A program made the translations under genes and the position numbers. The notes beneath the pieces are model-generated. The model had not been told where the DNA came from. It did not search any database and saw only the letters and a list, made by a program, of their open reading frames with translations. This document shows positions 22,871 to 37,800 of a stretch of 64,000 bases of DNA, piece after piece. How positions within the stretch are numbered: the first letter of the stretch is position 1; each line of letters begins with the position of its first letter. The stretch covers positions 60,042,761 to 60,106,760 of the forward strand of contig OZ024869.1 of the NCBI GenBank assembly GCA_964017185.1, in the 5' to 3' direction. This stretch comes from Rugalucina vietnamica. Its lineage: Eukaryota; Mollusca; Bivalvia; Lucinida; Lucinidae.

Positions 22871-25800
22871 CTAACCGTTACAGTTGCAACCTTTAATGGC
22901 AACACGTTAACATTAAGCGTTAGTGGCAACACGTTAAAGCTAAGCGTTGCAGTTGCAAACGTTAGTGTCAACATGTAAGCATTAACCGTTGCAGTTGCAA
23001 CCTTTAAAGGCAACACGTTAACATTAAGCATTGCAGTTGCAAGCGTTAGTGGCAACACGTTAAAACTAAGCGTTGCAGTTACAACCGTTAGTGTCAACAT
23101 TACAGTAAGTGTAGCATTCGTTTACGTTAATTTCAACACGTTAACACGTTGCAACCGTTTATGTCAACATGTTAACACTTAGCATTGCAGTTGCAACCAT
23201 TAGTGTCAACATGTTTACACTAAGCGTTGCAGTTGCAACCGTTAATTACAACACGTTAACACTAAGCATTGCGGTTACAATGCGTTAAAACTAAGCGTTG
23301 TAGTTAAAACCGTTAATGACAACACGTAAACACTAAGCTTTGCAGTTGCAACCATTAAAACCATGTCAACACGTACTAAGCGTTGTAGTTATAACCGTTA
23401 GTTGCAACACGTTAGCACTCAGCATTGGATTTGCAACCGTTAAGACCGTGGCAACATGTTAAAACTAAGCGTTGCAGTTAAAACCGTTAATGACAACACG
23501 TAAACACTAAGCTTTGCATTTGCAACCGTTAAAACCGTGTCAACACGTTAAAACTAAGCGTTGTAGTTATAACCGTTAATTGCAACACGTTAGCACTAAG
23601 CATTGGATTTGCAACCGTTAAGACCGTGGCAACATGTTAAAACTAAGCGTTGCAGTTAAAACCGTTAATGGCAACACGTAAACACTAAGCTTTGCATTTG
23701 CAACCGTTAAAACAGTTGCAAACGTTAGTGTCAACATGTAAGCACTAACCGTTACAGTTGCAACCTTTAATGGCAACACGTTAACATTAAGCGTTAGTGG
23801 CAACACGTTAAAGCTAAGCGTTGCAGTTGCAAACGTTAGTGTCAACATGTAAGCATTAACCGTTGCAGTTGCAACCTTTAAAGGCAACACGTTAACATTA
23901 AGCATTGCAGTTGCAAGCGTTAGTGGCAACACGTTAAAGCTAAGCGTTGCAGTTACAACCGTTAGTGTCAACATTACAGTAAGTGTAGCATTCGTTTACG
24001 TTAATTTCAACACGTTAACACGTTGCAACCGTTTATGTCAACATGTTAACACTTAGCATTGCAGTTGCAACCGTTAGTGTCAACATGTTTACACTAAGCG
24101 TTGCAGTTGCAACCGTTAATGACAACACGTTAACACTAAGCATTGCGGTTACAATGCGTTAAAACTAAGCGTTGTAGTTAAAACCGTTAATGACAACACG
24201 TAAACACTAAGCTTTGCAGTTGCAACCATTAAAACCATGTCAACACGTTAAAACTAAGCGTTGTAGTTATAACCGTTAATTGCAACACGTTAGCATTAAG
24301 CATTGGATTTGCAACCGTTAAGACCGTGGCAACATGTTAAAACTAAGCATTGCGGTTACAATGCGTTAAAACTAAGCGTTGTAGTTAAAACCGTTAATGA
24401 CAACACGTAAACACTAAGCTTTGCATTTGCAACCATTAAAATCATGTCAACACGTTAAAACTAAGCGTTGTAGTTATAACCGTTAATTGCAACACATTAG
24501 CACTAAGCATTGGATTTGCAACCGTTAATACCGTGGCAACACGTTAAAACTAAGCGTTGCAGTTAAAACCGTTAATGACAATACGTAAACACTAAGCTTT
24601 GCATTTGCAACCGTTAAAACAGTTGCAAACGTTAGTGTCAACATGTAAGCACTAACCGTTACAGTTGCAACCTTAAATGCAACACGTTAACATTAAGCGT
24701 TAGTGGCAACACGTTAAAGCTAAGCGTTGCAGTTGCAAACGTTAGTGTCAACATGTAAGCACTAACCGTTGCAGTTACAACCTTTAAAGGCAACACGTTA
24801 ACATTAAGCATTGCAGTTGCAAGCGTTAGTGGCAACACGTTAAAACTAAGCGTTGCAGTTACAACCGTAAGTGTCAACATTATAACAGTAAGTGTAGCAT
24901 TTGCTTACGTTAATTTCAACACGTTAAAACGTTGCAACCGTTTATGTCAACATGTTAACACTTAGCATTGCAGTTGCAACCGTTAGTGTCAACATGTTTA
25001 CACTAAGCGTTGCAGTTGCAACACGTTAACACTAAGCATTTCGGTTACAATGCGTTAAAACTAAGCGTTGCAGTTACAACCGTTATAACATTATAACAGT
25101 GTAGCATTTGCTTACGTTAATTTCAACACGTTAACACGTTGCAACCGTTTATGTCAACACTTAGCATTGCAGTTGCAACCGTTAGTGTCAACATGTTTAC
25201 ACTAAGCGTTGCAGTTGCAACCGTTAATGACAACACGTAAACACTAAGCTTTGCATTTGCAACCATTGAAACCATGTCAACACGTTAAAACTAAGCGTTC
25301 TAGTTATAACCGTTAATTGCAACACGTTAGCACTAAGCATTGGATTTGCATTCGTTAATACCGTGGCAACATGTTAAAACTAAGCGTTGCAGTTAAAACC
25401 GTTAATGTCAACACGTAAACACTAAGCTTTGCATTTGCAACCATTAAAACCGTGTCAACACGTTAAAACTAAGCGTTGTAGTTAAAACCGTTAATGGCAA
25501 TACGTAAACACTAAGCTTTGCATTTGCAACCGTTAAAACAGTTGCAAACGTTAGTGTCAACATGTAAGCACTAACCGTTACAGTTGCAACCTTTAATGGC
25601 AACACGTTAACATTAAGCGTTAGTGGCAACACGTTAAAGCTAAGCGTTGCAGTTGCAAACGTTAGTGTCAACATGTAAGCACTAACCCTTGCAGTTGTAA
25701 CCTTTAAAGGCAACACGTTAACATTAAGCATTGCAGTTGCAAGCGTTAGTGGCAACACGTTAAAACTAAGCGTTGCAGTTACAACCGTTAGTGTCAACAT

Positions 25801-28800
25801 AACAGTAAGTGTAGCATTTGCTTACGTTAATTTCAACACGTTAACACGTTGCAACCGTTTAATGTCAACATGTTAACACTTAGCATTGCAGTTGCAACCG
25901 TTAGTGTCAACATGTTTACACTAAGCGTTGCAGTTGCAACCGTTAATGACAACACGTTAACACTAAGCATTGCGGTTACAATGCGTTAAAACTAAGCGTT
26001 GTAGTTAAAACCGTTAATGACAACACGTAAACACTAAGCAACCATTAAAACCATGTCAACACGTTAAAACTAAGCGTTGTAGTTATAACCGTTAATTGCA
26101 ACACGTTAGCACTAAGCATTGGATTTGCAACCGTTAATACCGTGGCAACATGTTAAAACTAAGCGTTGCAGTTAAAACCGTTAATGACAACACGTAAACA
26201 CTAAGCTTTGCATTTGCAACCATTAAAACCGTGTCAACACGTTGCAACATGTAAAAACTAAGCGTTGCAGTTAAAACCGTTAATGACAACACGTAAGCTG
26301 CTTTGCATTTGCAATCGTTAAAACCGTGTCAACATGTTGAAACTAAGCGTTGTAGTTAAAACCGTTAATGGCAACACGTAAACACTAAGGATTGCATTTG
26401 CAACCGTCAAAACAGTTGCAAACGTTAGTGTCAACATGGAAGCACTAACCGTTACAGTTGCAACCTTTAATGGCAACACGTTAACATTAAGCGTTAGTGG
26501 CAACACGTTAAAGCTAAGCGTTGCAGTGGCAACACGTTAAAGCTAAGCGTTAGTGTCAACATGTAAGCATTAAAGTTGCAACCTTTAAAGGCAACAGGTT
26601 AACATTAAGCATTGCAGTTGCAAGCGTTAGTTGCAACACGTTAAAACTAAGCGTTGCAGTTACAACCGTTAGTGTCAACATTACAGTAAGTGTAGCATTC
26701 GTTTACGTTAATTTCAACACGTTAACACGTTGCAACCGTTTATGTCAACATGTTAACACTTAGCATTGCAGTTGCAACCATTAGTGTCAACATGTTTACA
26801 CTAAGCGTTGCAGTTGCAACCGTTAATTACAACACGTTAACACTAAGCATTGCGGTTACAATGCGTTAAAACTAAGCGTTGTAGTTAAAACCGTTAATGA
26901 CAACACGTAAACACTAAGCTTTGCAGTTGCAACCATTAAAACCATGTCAACACGTTAAAACTAAGCGTTGTAGTTATAACCGTTAATTGCAACACGTTAG
27001 CACTAAGCATTGGATTTGCAACCGTTAAGACCGTGGCAACATGTTAAAACTAAGCGTTGCAGTTAAAACCATTAATGACAACACGTAAACACTAAGCTTT
27101 GCATTTGCAACCGTTAAAACCGTGTCAACACGTTAAAACTAAGCGTTGTAGTTATAACCGTTAATTGCAACACGTTAGCACTAAGCATTGGATTTGCAAC
27201 CGTGAAGACCGTGGCAACATGTTAAAACTAAGCGTTGCAGTTAAAACCGTTAATGGCAACACGTAAACACTAAGCTTTGCATTTGCAACCGTTAAAACAG
27301 TTGCAAACGTTAGTGTCAACATGTAAGCACTAACCGTTACAGTTGCAACCTTTAATGGCAACACGTTAACATTAAGCGTTAGTGGCAACACGTTAAAGCT
27401 AAGCGTTGCAGTTGCAAACGTTAGTGTCAACATGTAAGCATTAACCGTTGCAGTTGCAACCTTTAAAGGCAACACGTTAACATTAAGCATTGCAGTTGCA
27501 AGCGTTAGTGGCAACACGTTAAAACTAAGCGTTGCAGTTACAACCGTTAGTGTCAACACTACAGTAAGTGTAGCATTCGTTTACGTTAATTTCAACACGT
27601 TAACACGTTGCAACCGTTTATGTCAACATGTTAACACTTAGCATTGCAGTTGCAACCGTTAGTGTCAACATGTTTACACTAAGCGTTGAAGTTGCAACCG
27701 TTAATGACAACACGTTAACACTAAGCATTGCGGTTACAATGCGTTAAAACTAAGCGTTGTAGTTAAAACCGTTAATGACAACACGTAAACACTAAGCTTT
27801 GCAGTTGCAACCATTAAAACCATGTCAACACGTTAAAACTAAGCGTTGTAGTTATAACCGTTAATTGCAACACGTTAGCATTAAGCATTGGATTTGCAAC
27901 CGTTCAGACCGTGGCAACATGTTAAAACTAAGCATTGCGGTTACAATGCGTTAAAACTAAGCGTTGTAGTTAAAACCGTTAATGACAACACGTAAACACT
28001 AAGCTTTGCATTTGCAACCATTAAAACCATGTCAACACGTTAAAACTAAGCGTTGTAGTTATAACCGTTAATTGCAACACATTAGCACTAAGCATTGGAT
28101 TTGCAACCGTTAATACCGTGGCAACATGTTAAAACTAAGCGTTGCAGTTAAAACCGTTAATGACAACACGTAAACACTAAGCTTTGCATTTGCAACCGTT
28201 AAAACAGTTGCAAACGTTAGTGTCAACATGTAAGCACTAACCGTTACAGTTGCAACCTTAAATGCAACACGTTAACATTAAGCGTTAGTGGCAACACGTT
28301 AAAGCTAAGCGTTGCAGTTGCAAACGTTAGTGTCAACATGTAAGCACTAACCGTTGCAGTTACAACCTTTAAAGGCAACACGTTAACATTAAGCATTGCA
28401 GTTGCAAGCGTTAGTGGCAACACGTTAAAACTAAGCGTTGCAGTTACAACCGTAAGTGTCAACATTATAACAGTAAGTGTAGCATTTGCTTACGTTAATT
28501 TCAACACGTTAAAACGTTGCAACCGTTTATGTCAACATGTTAACACTTAGCATTGCAGTTGCAACCGTTAGTGTCAACATGTTTACACTAAGCGTTGCAG
28601 TTGCAACACGTTAACACTAAGCATTTCGGTTACAATGCGTTAAAACTAAGCGTTGCAGTTACAACCGTTATAACATTATAACAGTGTAGCATTTGCTTAC
28701 GTTAATTTCAACACGTTAACACGTTGCAACCGTTTATGTCAACACTTAGCATTGCAGTTGCAACCGTTAGTGTCAACATGTTTACACTAAGCGTTGCAGT

Positions 28801-31800
28801 TGCGTAAACACTAAGCTTTGCATTTGCAACCATTAAAACCATGTCAACACGTTAAAACTAAGCGTTGTAGTTATAACCGTTAATTGCAACACATTAGCAC
28901 TAAGCATTGGATTTGCAACCGTTAATACCGTGGCAACACGTTAAAACTAAGCGTTGCAGTTAAAACCGTTAATGACAACACGTAAACACTAAGCTTTGCA
29001 TTTGCAACTATTAAAACCATGTCAACACGTTAAAACTAAGCGTTGTAGTTATAACCGTTAATTGCAACACGCTAGCACTAAGCATTGGATTTGCAACCGT
29101 TAATACCGTGGCAACATGTTAAAACTAAGCGTTGCAGTTAAAACCGTTAATGCCAACACGTAAACACTAAGCTTTGCATTTGCAACCGTTAAAACCGTGT
29201 CAACACGTTGAAACTAAGCGTTGTAGTTGAAACCGTTAATGGCAACACGTAAACACTAAGCTTTGCATTTGCAACCGTCAAAACAGTTGCAAACGTTAGT
29301 GTCAACATGGAAGCACTAACCGTTACAGTTGCAACCTTTAATGGCAACACGTTAACATTAAGCGTTAGTGGCAACACGTTAAAGCTAAGTGTTGCAGTTG
29401 CAAACGTTAGTGTTAACATGTAAGCACTAACCGTTGCAGTTGCAACCTTTAAAGGCAACACGTTAACATTAAGCATTGCAGTTGCAAGCGTTAGTGGCAA
29501 CACGTTAAAACTAAGCGTTGCAGTTACAACCGTTAGTTTCAACATTACAGTAAGTGTAGCATTTGCTTACGTTAATTTCAACACGTTAACACGTTGCAAC
29601 CGTTTATGTCAACATGTTTACACTAAGCGTTGCAGTTGCAACCGTTAATTACAACACGTTAACACTAAGCATTGCGGTTACAATGCGTTAAAACTAAGCG
29701 TTGTAGTTAAAACCGTTAATGACAACACGTAAACACTAAGCTTTGCATTTGCAACCATTAAAACCATGCCAACACGTTAAAACTAAGCGTTGTAGTTATA
29801 ACCGTTAATTGCAACACCTTAGCACTAAGCATTGGATTTGCAACCGTTAATACCGTGGCAACATGTTAAAACTAAGCGTTGCAGTTAAAACCGTTAATGA
29901 CAACACGTAAACACTAAGCTTTGCATTTGCAACCATTAAAACCGTGTCAACACGTTGCAACATGTAAAAACTAAGCGTTGCAGTTAAAACCGTTAATGAC
30001 AACACGTAAGCTGCTTTGCATTTGCAATCGGTAAAACCGTGTCAACACGTTGAAACTAAGCGTTGTAGTTAAAACCGTTAATTGCAACACATTAGCACTA
30101 AGCATTGGATTTGCAACCGTTAATACCGTGGCAACACGTTAAAACTAAGCGTTGCAGTTAAAACCGTTAATGACAACACGTAAACACTAAGCTTTGCATT
30201 TGCAACCGTTAAAACAGTTGCAAACGTTAGTGTCAACATGTAAGCACTAACCGTTACAGTTGCAACCTTAAATGCAACACGTTAACATTAAGCGTTAGTG
30301 GCAACACGTTAAAGCTAAGCGTTGCAGTTACAACCGTTAGTTTCAACATTACAGTAAGTTTAGCATTTGCTTACGTTAATTTCAACACGTTAACACGTTG
30401 CAACCGTTTATGTCAACATGTTAACACTTAGCATTGCAGTTGCAACCATTAGTGTCAACATGTTTACACTAAGCGTTGCAGTTGCAACCGTTAATTACAA
30501 CACGTTAACACTAAGCATTGCGGTTGCAATGCGTTAAAACTAAGCGTTGTAGTTAAAACCGTTAATGACAACACGTAAACACGTTAAAGCTAAGCGTTGC
30601 AGTTGCAAACGTTAGTGTCAACATGTAAGCATTAACCGTTGCAGTTGCAACCTTTAAAGGCAACACGTTAACATTAAGCATTGCAGTTGCAAGCGTTAGT
30701 GGCAACACGTTAAAACTAAGCGTTGCAGTTACAACCGTTAGTGTCAACATTACAGTAAGTGTAGCATTCGTTTACGTTAATTTCAACACGTTAACACGTT
30801 GCAACCGTTTATGTCAACATGTTTACACTAAGCGTTGCAGTTGCAACCGTTAATTACAACACGTTAACACTAAGCATTGCGGTTACAATGCGTTAAAACT
30901 AAGCGTTGTAGTTAAAACCGTTAATGACAACACGTAAACACTAAGCTTTGCAGTTGCAACCATTAAAACCATGTCAACACGTTAAAACTAAGCGTTGTAG
31001 TTATAACCGTTAATTGCAACACGTTAGCATTAAGCATTGGATTTGCAACCGTTAAGACCGTGGCAACATGTTAAAACTAAGCGTTGCAGTTAAAACCGTT
31101 AATGACAACACGTAAACACTAAGCTTTGCATTTGCAACCGTTAAAACAGTTGCAAACGTTAGTGTCAACATGTAAGCACTAACCGTTACAGTTGCAACCT
31201 TTAATGGCAACACGTTAACATTAAGCGTTAGTGGCAACACGTTAAAGCTAAGCGTTGCAGTTGCAAACGTTAGTGTCAACATGTAAGCATTAACCGTTGC
31301 AGTTGCAACCTTTAAAGGCAACACGTTAACATTAAGCATTGCAGTTGCAAGCGTTAGTGGCAACACGTTAAAACTAAGCGTTGCAGTTACAACCGTTAGT
31401 GTCAACATTACAGTAAGTGTAGCATTCGTTTACGTTAATTTCAACACGTTAACACGTTGCAACCGTTTATGTCAACATGTTAACACTTAGCATTGCAGTT
31501 GCAACCGTTAGTGTCAACATGTTTACACTAAGCGTTGCAGTTGCAACCGTTAATGACAACACGTTAACATTAAGCATTGCGGTTACAATGCGTTAAAACT
31601 AAGCGTTGTAGTTAAAACCGTTAATGACAACACGTAAACACTAAGCTTTGCATTTGCAACCATTAAAACCATGTCAACACGTTAAAACTAAGCGTTGTAG
31701 TTATGACCGTTAATTGCAACACATTAGCACTAAGCATTGGATTTGCAACCGTTAATACCGTGGCAACACGTTAAAACTAAGCGTTGCAGTTAAAACCGTT

Positions 31801-34800
31801 AATGACAACACGTAAACACTAAGCTTTGCATTTGCAACCGTTAAAACAGTTGCAAACGTTAGTGTCAACATGTAAGCACTAACCGTTACAGTTGCAACCT
31901 TTAATGGCAACACGTTAACATTAAGCGTTAGTGGCAACACGTTAAAGCTAAGCGTTGTAGTTGCAAACGTTAGTGTCAACATGTAAGCATTAACCGTTGC
32001 AGTTGCAACCTTTAAAGGCAACACGTTAACATTAAGCATTGCAGTTGCAAGCGTTAGTGGCAACACGTTAAAACTAAGCGTTGCAGTTACAACCGTTAGT
32101 GTCAACATTACAGTAAGTGTAGCATTCGTTTACGCTAATTTCAACACGTTAACACGTTGCAACCGTTAGTGTCAACATGTTTACACTAAGCGTTTTAGTT
32201 ACAACCGTTAGTGTCAACATTACAGTAAGTGTAGCATTCGTTTACGTTAATTTCAACACGTTAACACGTTGCAACCGTTTATGTCAACATGTTAACACTT
32301 AGCATTGCAGTTGCAACCGTTAGTGTCAACATGTTTACACTAAGCGTTGCAGTTGCAACCGTTAATGACAACACGTTAACACTAAGCATTGCGGTTACAA
32401 TGCGTTAAAACTAAGCGTTGTAGTTAAAACCGTTAATGACAACACGTAAACACTAAGCTTTGCATTTGCAACCATTAAAACCATGTCAACACGTTAAAAC
32501 TAAGCGTTGTAGTTATAACCGTTAATTGCAACACATTAGCACTAAGCATTGGATTTGCAACCGTTAATACCGTGGCAACATGTTAAAACTAAGCGTTGCA
32601 GTTAAAACCGTTAATGACAACACGTAAACACTAAGCTTTGCATTTGCAACCGTTAAAACAGTTGCAAACGTTAGTGTCAACATGTAAGCACTAACCGTTA
32701 CAGTTGCAACCTTAAATGCAACACGTTAACATTAAGCGTTAGTGGCAACACGTTAAAGCTAAGCGTTGCAGTTGCAAACGTTAGTGTCAACATGTAAGCA
32801 CTAACCGTTGCAGTTACAACCTTTAAAGGCAACACGTTAACATTAAGCATTGCAGTTGCAAGCGTTAGTGGCAACACGTTAAAACTAAGCGTTGCAGTTA
32901 CAACCGTAAGTGTCAACATTATAACAGTAAGTGTAGCATTTGCTTACGTTAATTTCAACACGTTAAAACGTTGCAACCGTTTATGTCAACATGTTAACAC
33001 TTAGCATTGCAGTTGCAACCGTTAGTGGCAACATGTTTACACTAAGCGTTGCAGTTGCAACACGTTAACACTAAGCATTTCGGTTACAATGCGTTAAAAC
33101 TAAGCGTTGCAGTTACAACCGTTATAACATTATAACAGTTAATTTCAACACGTTAACACGTTGCAACCGTTTATGTCAACACTTAGCATTGCAGTTGCAA
33201 CCGTTAGTGTCAACATGTTTACACTAAGCGTTGCAGTTGCAACCGTTAATGACAACACGTAAACACTAAGCTTTGCATTTGCAACCATTAAAACCATGTC
33301 AACACGTTAAAACTAAGTGTTGTAGTTATAACCGTTAATTGCAACACGTTAGCACTAAGCATTGGATTTGCAACCGTTAATACCGTGGCAACATGTTAAA
33401 ACTAAGCGTTGTAGTTAAAACCGTTAATGGCAATACGTAAACACTAAGCTTTGCATTTGCAACCGTTAAAACAGTTGCAAACGTTAGTGTCAACATGTAA
33501 GCACTAACCGTTAGAGTTGCAACCTTTAATGGGAAGACGTTAACATTAAGCGTTAGTGGCAACACGTTAAAGCTAAGCGTTGCAGTTGCAAACGTTAGTG
33601 TCAACATGTAAGCACTAACCCTTGTAGTTGTAACCTTTAAAGGCAACACGTTAACATTAAGCATTGCAGTTGCAAGCGTTAGTGGCAACACGTTAAAACT
33701 AAGCGTTGCAGTTACAACCGTTAGTGTCAACATAACAGTAAGTGTAGCATTTGCTTACGTTAATTTCAACACGTTAACACGTTGCAACCGTTTAATGTCA
33801 ACATGTTAACACTTAGCATTGCAGTTGCAACCGTTAGTGTCAACATGTTTACACTAAGCGTTGCAGTTGCAACCGTTAATGACAACACGTTAACACTAAG
33901 CATTGCGGTTACAATGCGTTAAAACTAAGCGTTGTAGTTAAAACCGTTAATGACAACACGTAAACACTAAGCTTTGCATTTGCAACCATAAAAACCATGT
34001 CAACACGTTAAAACTAAGCGTTGTAGTTATAACCGTTAATTGCAACACATTAGCACTAAGCATTGGACTTGCAACCGTTGATACCGTGGCAACACGTTAA
34101 AACTAAGCGTTGCAGTTAAAACCGTTAATGACAACACGTAAACACTAAGCTTTGCATTTGCAACCATTAAAACCGTGTCAACACGTTAAAACTAAGCGTT
34201 GTAGTTAAAACCGTTAATGGCAATACGTAAACACTAAGCTTTGCATTTGCAACCGTTAAAACAGTTGCAAACGTTAGTGTCAACATGTAAGCACTAACCG
34301 TTAGAGTTGCAACCTTTAATGGGAAGACGTTAACATTAAGCGTTAGTGGCAACACGTTAAAGCTAAGCGTTGCAGTTGCAAACGTTAGTGTCAACATGTA
34401 AGCACTAACCCTTGCAGTTGTAACCTTTAAAGGCAACACGTTAACATTAAGCATTGCAGTTGCAAGCGTTAGTGGCAACACGTTAAAACTAAGCGTTGCA
34501 GTTACAACCGTTAGTGTCAACATGTTTACACTAAGCGTTGCAGTTGCAACCGTTAATGACAACACGTAAACACTAAGCTTTGCATTTGCAACCATTAAAA
34601 CCATGTCAACACGTTAAAACTAAGCGTTGTAGTTATAAACGTTAATTGCAACACATTAGCACTAAGCATTGGATTTGCAACCGTTAATACCGTGGCAACA
34701 CGTTAAAACTAAGCGTTGCAGTTAAAACCGTTAATGACAACACGTAAACACTAAGCTTTGCATTTGCAACTATTAAAACCATGTCAACACGTTAAAACTA

Positions 34801-37800
34801 AGCGTTGTAGTTATAACCGTTAATTGCAACACGTTAGCACTAAGCATTGGATTTGCAACCATTAATACCGTGGCAACATGTTAAAACTAAGCGTTGCAGT
34901 TAAAACCGTTAATGCCAACACGTAAACACTAAGCTTTGCATTTGCAACCATTAAAACCGTGTCAACACGTTAAAAGTAAGCGTTGTAGTTAAAACCGTTA
35001 ATGGCAACACGTAAACACTAAGCTTTGCATTTGCAACCGTTAAAACAGTTGCAAACGTTAGTGTCATGTTAGTGTCATGTAAGCACTAACCGTTACAGTT
35101 GCAACCTTTAATGGCAACACGTTAACATTAAGCGTTAGTGGCAACACGTTAAAGCTAGGCGTAGCAGTTACAAACGTTAGTGTCAACATGTAAGCATTAA
35201 CCGTTGCAGTTGCAACCTTTAAAGGCAACACGTTAACATTAAGCATTGCAGTTGCAAGCGTTAGTGGCACTAAGCATTGGATTTGCAACCGTTAATACCG
35301 TGGCAACATGTAAAAACTAAGCGTTGCAGTTAAAACCGTTAATGACAACACGTAAGCTGCTTTGCATTTGCAACCGTTCAAACCGTGTCAACACGTTGAA
35401 ACTAAGCGTTGTAGTTAAAACCGTTAATGGCAACACGTAAACACTAAGCTTTGCATTTGCAACCGTCAAAACAGTTGCAAACGTTAGTGTCAACATGGAA
35501 GCACTAACCGTTACAGTTGCAACCTTTAATGGCAACACGTTAACATTAAGCGTTAGTGGCAACACGTTAAAGCTAAGTGTTGCAGTTGCAAACGTTAGTG
35601 TTAACATGTAAGCACTAACCGTTGCAGTTGCAACCTTTAAAGGCAACACGTTAACATTAAGCATTGCAGTTGCAAGCGTTAGTGGCAACACGTTAAAACT
35701 AAGCGTTGCAGTTACAACCGTTAGTTTCAACATTACAGTAAGTGTAGCATTTGCTTACGTTAATTTCAACACGTTAACACGTTGCAACCGTTTATGTCAA
35801 CATGTTAACACTTAGCATTGCAGTTGCAACCATTAGTGTCAACATGTTTACACTAAGCGTTGCAGTTGCAACCGTTAATTACAACACGTTAACACTAAGC
35901 ATTGCGGTTACAATGCGTTAAAACTAAGCGTTGTAGTTAAAACCGTTAATGACAACACGTAAACACTAAGCTTTGCAGTTGCAAACATTAAAACCATGTC
36001 AACACGTTAAAACTAAGCGTTGTAGTTATAACCGTTAATTGCAACACGTTAGCAATAAGCATTGGATTTGCAACCGTTAATACCGTGGCAACATGTTAAA
36101 ACTAAGCGTTGCAGTTAAAACCGTTAATGACAACACGTAAACACTAAGCTTTGCATTTGCAACCGTTAAAACCGTGTCAACACGTTAAAACTAAGCGTTG
36201 TAGTTAAAACCGTTAATGGCAACACGTAAACACTAAGCTTTGCATTTGCAACCGTTAAAACAGTTGCAAACGTTAGTGTCAACATGTAAGCACTAACCGT
36301 TACAGTTGCAACCTTTAATGGGAAGACGTTAACATTAAGCGTTAGTGGCAACACGTTAAAGCTAAGCGTTGTAGTTGCAAACGTTAGTGTCAACATGTAA
36401 GCATTAACCGTTGCAGTTGCAACCTTTAAAGGCAACACGTTAACATTAAGCATTGCAGTTGCAAGCGTTAGTGGCAACACGTTAAAACTAAGCGTTGCAG
36501 TTACAACCGTTAGTGTCAACATTACATTAACGTAGCATTCGTTTACGTTAATTTCAACACGTTGCAACCGTTAGTGTCAACATGTTTACACTAAGCGTTG
36601 CAGTTACAACCGTTAGTGTCAACATTACAGTAAGTGTAGCATTCGTTTACGTTAATTTCAACACGTTAACACGTTGCAACCGTTTATGTCAACATGTTAA
36701 CACTTAGCATTGCAGTTGCAACCGTTAGTGTCAACATGTTTACACTAAGCGTTGCAGTTGCAACCGTTAATGACAACACGTTAACACTAAGCATTGCGGT
36801 TACAATGCGTTAAAACTAAGCGTTGTAGTTAAAACCGTTAATGACAACACGTAAACACTAAGCAACCATTAAAACCATGTCAACACGTTAAAACTAAGCG
36901 TTGTAGTTATAACCGTTAATTGCAACACGTTAGCACTAAGCATTGGATTTGCAACCGTTAATACCGTGGCAACATGTTAAAACTAAGCGTTGCAGTTAAA
37001 ACCGTTAATGACAACACGTAAACACTAAGCTTTGCATTTGCAACCATTAAAACCGTGTCAACACGTTGCAACATGTAAAAACTAAGCGTTGCAGTTAAAA
37101 CCGTTAATGACAACACGTAAGCTGCTTTGCATTTGCAATCGTTAAAACCTTGTCAACATGTTGAAACTAAGCGTTGTAGTTAAAACCGTTAATGGCAACA
37201 CGTAAACACTAAGGATTGCATTTGCAACCGTCAAAACAGTTGCAAACGTTAGTGTCAACATGGAAGCACTAACCGTTACAGTTGCAACCTTTAATGGCAA
37301 CACGTTAACATTAAGCGTTAGTGGCAACACGTTAAAGCTAAGCGTTGCAGTGGCAACACGTTAAAGCTAAGCCTTAGTGTCAACATGTAAGCATTAACCG
37401 TTGCAGTTGCAACCTTTAAAGGCAACACGTTAACATTAAGCATTGCAGTTGCAAGCGTTAGTGGCAACACGTTAAAACTAAGCGTTGCAGTTACAACCGT
37501 TAGTGTCAACATTACAGTAAGTGTAGCATTCGTTTACGTTAATTTCAACACGTTAACACGTTGCAACCGTTTATGTCAACATGTTAACACTTAGCATTGC
37601 AGTTGCAACCATTAGTGTCAACATGTTTACACTAAGCGTTGCAGTTGCAACCGTTAATTACAACACGTTAACACTAAGCATTGCGGTTACAATGCGTTAA
37701 AACTAAGCGTTGTAGTTAAAACCGTTAATGACAACACGTAAACACTAAGCTTTGCAGTTGCAACCATTAAAACCATGTCAACACGTTAAAACTAAGCGTT